Made by a program: the position numbers and the translations under genes. Of a stretch of 64,000 nucleotides of DNA, positions 61,358-64,000 are shown piece by piece. The notes beneath the pieces were generated by a model, which ran no database searches, was not told the DNA's origin, and saw only the letters and a program-made list of their open reading frames with translations. Location: assembly GCA_032209605.1 (NCBI GenBank), contig JASFXZ010000056.1:372001-436000 (forward strand), read 5' to 3'. Source of the stretch: Mactromeris polynyma. Lineage: Eukaryota; Mollusca; Bivalvia; Venerida; Mactridae. Within the stretch, counting starts at the first letter, position 1. Each line of letters begins with the position of its first letter.

Positions 61358-61847
61358 GGCTGTCAAGCCGTCCTTACTTTTCCTACTTTTTCCTTATTTT
61401 TTTATTTCTTCCTACTTTTTCCTACTTTTTGGTCCAAAATTCCTGAAATTTCCTACTTTTTGGGTACAAATTGTGTGTACTTCAAAGAGACCATATTTTA
61501 ATGGTAGCATATTCGTAGTATCTTTTCAATTGGGAGTGCATAGAAGACTAGAATCATCTTGATGAGACTGTACAGACCGGGGGGGGGGTGCTTACTTAAT
61601 GGTCATGCCAAGGTGGAAGATGTATAAGAGTCAAAAGACCTGTCTATGCAGTCTCGTCAAGGTGTATTCTAGTTAGCAATTTATGTCTGCGAGTAATGCA
61701 AACTGAGTGAGTGTGCAGAAAGGTATGTAAAAACTTCTATTTTTTTAGTACAAATTCCTTATTTTTCCTACTTTTCTCCTACTCTTTGGTAAGTTTTATT
61801 CCTTCTGTTTATTCTCCTACTGTTTGAAAGAAGTTCACTTGACAGCC
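61358..61847. mobile_element. 490-bp inverted-repeat element with perfect 10-bp target duplication
   Basis: Ends GGCTGTCAAG and CTTGACAGCC are exact inverted repeats, flanked by TGCCATGACA at 61348-61357 and 61848-61857. The interior has repeats of TCCTACTTTTTCC and an inner inverted pair (ACTAGAATCATCTTGATGAG / CTCGTCAAGGTGTATTCTAG). A target duplication of 9-10 bp suggests a Mutator-like transposase in trans (inference). Confidence 0.8.
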
Positions 61848-61859
61848 TGCCATGACAAA

Positions 61860-62600
61860 ACCTGTGTTAGTGCTGTGATTGGTTATGACGTCTAGTATTT
61901 CCCCAATGAAGTTTTATGACGTCACTAACTGAGCGCTTTGTCCATAGATGATTTGGAGGCTTAATTGTGATTTATAGAATTAAACAAACATGGAAATATT
62001 GTAAATATTGCATCATTTGTTTTTTTCCATTTGAAGAGCAGAAGATGTTTTGAAGAATTGTATACATTCTGATGATGCAAAGTCATCATTTTGTATTTTA
62101 CATTTGCATCTTGTTCTTAATATTGGAATTGCTCTAAAAAGAAAAGAAATCGTCAGATTTTAATATTTCTGGTATTGAATGAAAGTTGAAATAATATATC
62201 TGTTTGAAAATTTAAAAACTTAAAAATGGACTTTTCAAGCGCTACCGGTAATGCAGGTTTTGTCGTGTCGCAGCTTATAGCAATTATAGCGTTTGTTTTT
62301 ATATTATATATATATATATATTCTTTATATTTCACATCATGGTTTGATGTTTGATATTTTGATATCACATTATTCTTGAAGTTTAATCATCGATTCAGGA
62401 TCATATTCAAAAATATATATCAACATGCATATTAGCTAGGTATAAGCGGGGAGGTTTGGTCAAGTAGGGGGTAGGTGTGAAAAAGGGGTCTCAGTTTAGG
62501 AGTTTCTAGGGACCTTCGCTGAATTAATAATTTTGAGAAAATGTCTTCATACACGACTTTCTCTAAATATTGCATTTTAACTTTTTGTACTGGTACTGCA
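61860..62600. other. Stretch without recognised gene
   Basis: AT-rich DNA with a (TA)n run near 62305. No exon supported. Confidence 0.4.
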
Positions 62601-62609
62601 AAACACAAA

Positions 62610-63190
62610 TACAACATGTACAGGTATTTCCTATGCTAGCGTTACCGGAGCACGTAGGTTAGGATAGAAATACCGATATAGGACACTGGTATTTGTCGTT
62701 TTGGGAAACATATAAGAAAAAGTGACAATGCAGTGTTGTAGAGTACTGATGATCTGTATGAAGGCGTTTACCACCAATTTTCTCATATTTATGACTAAGA
62801 ATTTGACTATGTACTTTTAAAGCAAAGTGGATTTCTAACCAGTTGGTGAAAATGAAAAAATGTACTTACTACAATATTACTTAATTCACCTATAACCTCT
62901 TGTAATTTAACCAAAAGAGTATATTTTAAGTATCTTTTCAAAATATGACAGGTGATAATTTTGAGAAAATGCTTTGATGCTCTACAGTACATTGTTACTT
63001 TGCCTTAATGTTTCCATATTTTCTATCCTGACCTACGCACCAAGTTAGCGCTAGCGTAGGAAATGCCTGTATCGGACTCATGTTTTGCAGAACCAGGAAA
63101 CTTAAGAAAAAGTGACACTGTGGTGTGTAAGAAGCGGTTTATAATACAAGCAATATTCTCATATTTTCGACCAAGCATATTTTGACAAAA
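62610..63190. repeat. Two copies of dispersed family H, heads in opposite orientation
   Basis: At 62625-62685 the head reads GGTATTTCCTATGCTAGCG ... CGTAGGTTAGGATAGAAA; at 63026-63080 its reverse complement. Both are followed by the same tail (AAGAAAAAGTGACA). Confidence 0.6.
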
Positions 63191-63429
63191 ATCAACACTA
63201 TGTACATTTAACCAAACGACTGACATATTAACAACATAAGTTATCTATGATATAATCTGCTCATTATGATATTATAAACAAAAGAGATAATTTGTTATAA
63301 GTATTCTCCAGATGAAATATATCAGCGTTTAAAATTTCACCCCCTATAAATGTTCAGTTTCGATAGAACTTCTTGGAAAGAACATTGATGTCAAAATTAT
63401 GTGGTATAATATTTCCATAAAAACTTGTG

Positions 63430-63519
63430 TACTGTAAAACCTCAATAATACGACCACCTTCGGGACCCTTAAACACTGGTCTTATTATTGAGTGGGTCAT
63501 TAAGTGAGGTTTTACTGTA
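63430..63519. mobile_element. Pogo/Tigger-like MITE, family A (short)
   Basis: TACTGTAAAACCTCAATAA left, TAAGTGAGGTTTTACTGTA right, only 90 bp long. Confidence 0.75.
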
Positions 63520-64000
63520 ATTTTGCTAGAATTTTTTTTCAAGGTTGGATATATTAGTAGTTAGTGATTAGATAGATAGATAGATTTATTTTAGCATAAG
63601 ATACATGGTAATTAAGAGAAATATGTTTCATTTATAATAATAAAAAACACACGAGTTATAAAAAAAAACATGCCTCACACATTCCTACTAAGGATTACAC
63701 AAACAAGAGAAAATATCCCTTATTTCCATTGCGGTCGTTGTCATGGATGGTGTGACATAGAGAGGCATGAAACTTCTATCACAGGCAAAACATTGCAATT
63801 CTATCACAGACAATAATATTGAAAGACAATTATATTTTAAATAACAGTGACTAGCTAATTATAATGGAAGTAAAAACTATAACATAAAATACTTAAAAAC
63901 TCAGATACACCTGTATTGCATTATCAAATAAAAATACTTAATTGCTTAGCAAGTGTCTTTTTATTTCACCTTTAAACCCACTATTTGTATTGATATTTCT
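63520..64000. other. Right-edge stretch, nothing recognised
   Basis: AT-rich with a short GATA run near 63571. No exon was seen; it may be intron of the plus-strand gene. Confidence 0.35.

Overview
This is an AT-rich, intron-rich animal nuclear DNA window, most likely from a mollusc and probably a bivalve. No bacterial-style operons or rRNA are present, and no intact tRNA gene is convincing. The evidence is short exons with GT-AG borders and consistent codon phases, a glucose transporter split into 12 coding exons, a secreted Ly6/ShKT/TSP1 mosaic of molluscan style, many tRNA-derived SINE heads, and dozens of short inverted-repeat transposons and minisatellites. The species assignment is inference.

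Layout. (1) 1-6.3 kb, minus strand: the 3' part of a secreted cysteine-rich gene, spliced from a two-exon three-finger (Ly6-like) domain, a ShKT exon, a 171-nt thrombospondin type-1 exon and a further Cys-rich exon that runs off the left edge. (2) 6.3-12.8 kb: repeats only. (3) 12.8-23.7 kb, minus: a complete SLC2A (GLUT) sugar transporter coding region, 12 exons, 532 residues by hand splicing, with introns full of SINEs, MITEs and minisatellites. (4) 23.7-38 kb: a repeat-dominated interval with four large tandem arrays (39, 76, 44 and about 30 bp units), a decayed Tc1-type transposase interrupted by another element, and a possible coding relic at 36.5 kb. (5) 38.1-47.5 kb, minus: a gene for a small single-pass membrane protein of 308 residues (nine exons that join without a frame break); its family was not recognised. 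(6) 47.5-51.9 kb: a gap between two divergently oriented genes. (7) 51.9 kb to beyond 59.9 kb, plus: the 5' end of a gene with very short exons (45, 66, 12 and 27 nt, all phase 0) whose introns hold three minisatellite arrays; one array repeats the 3' splice-site sequence of the next exon about 16 times. (8) 60-64 kb: MITEs and nothing else recognised.

The genes do not form a pathway. They are separate transcription units embedded in repeats. Most long open frames in the window are by-products of tandem repeats and are not annotated. Exon coordinates were read by eye from splice signals and phase and have not been confirmed by transcripts.
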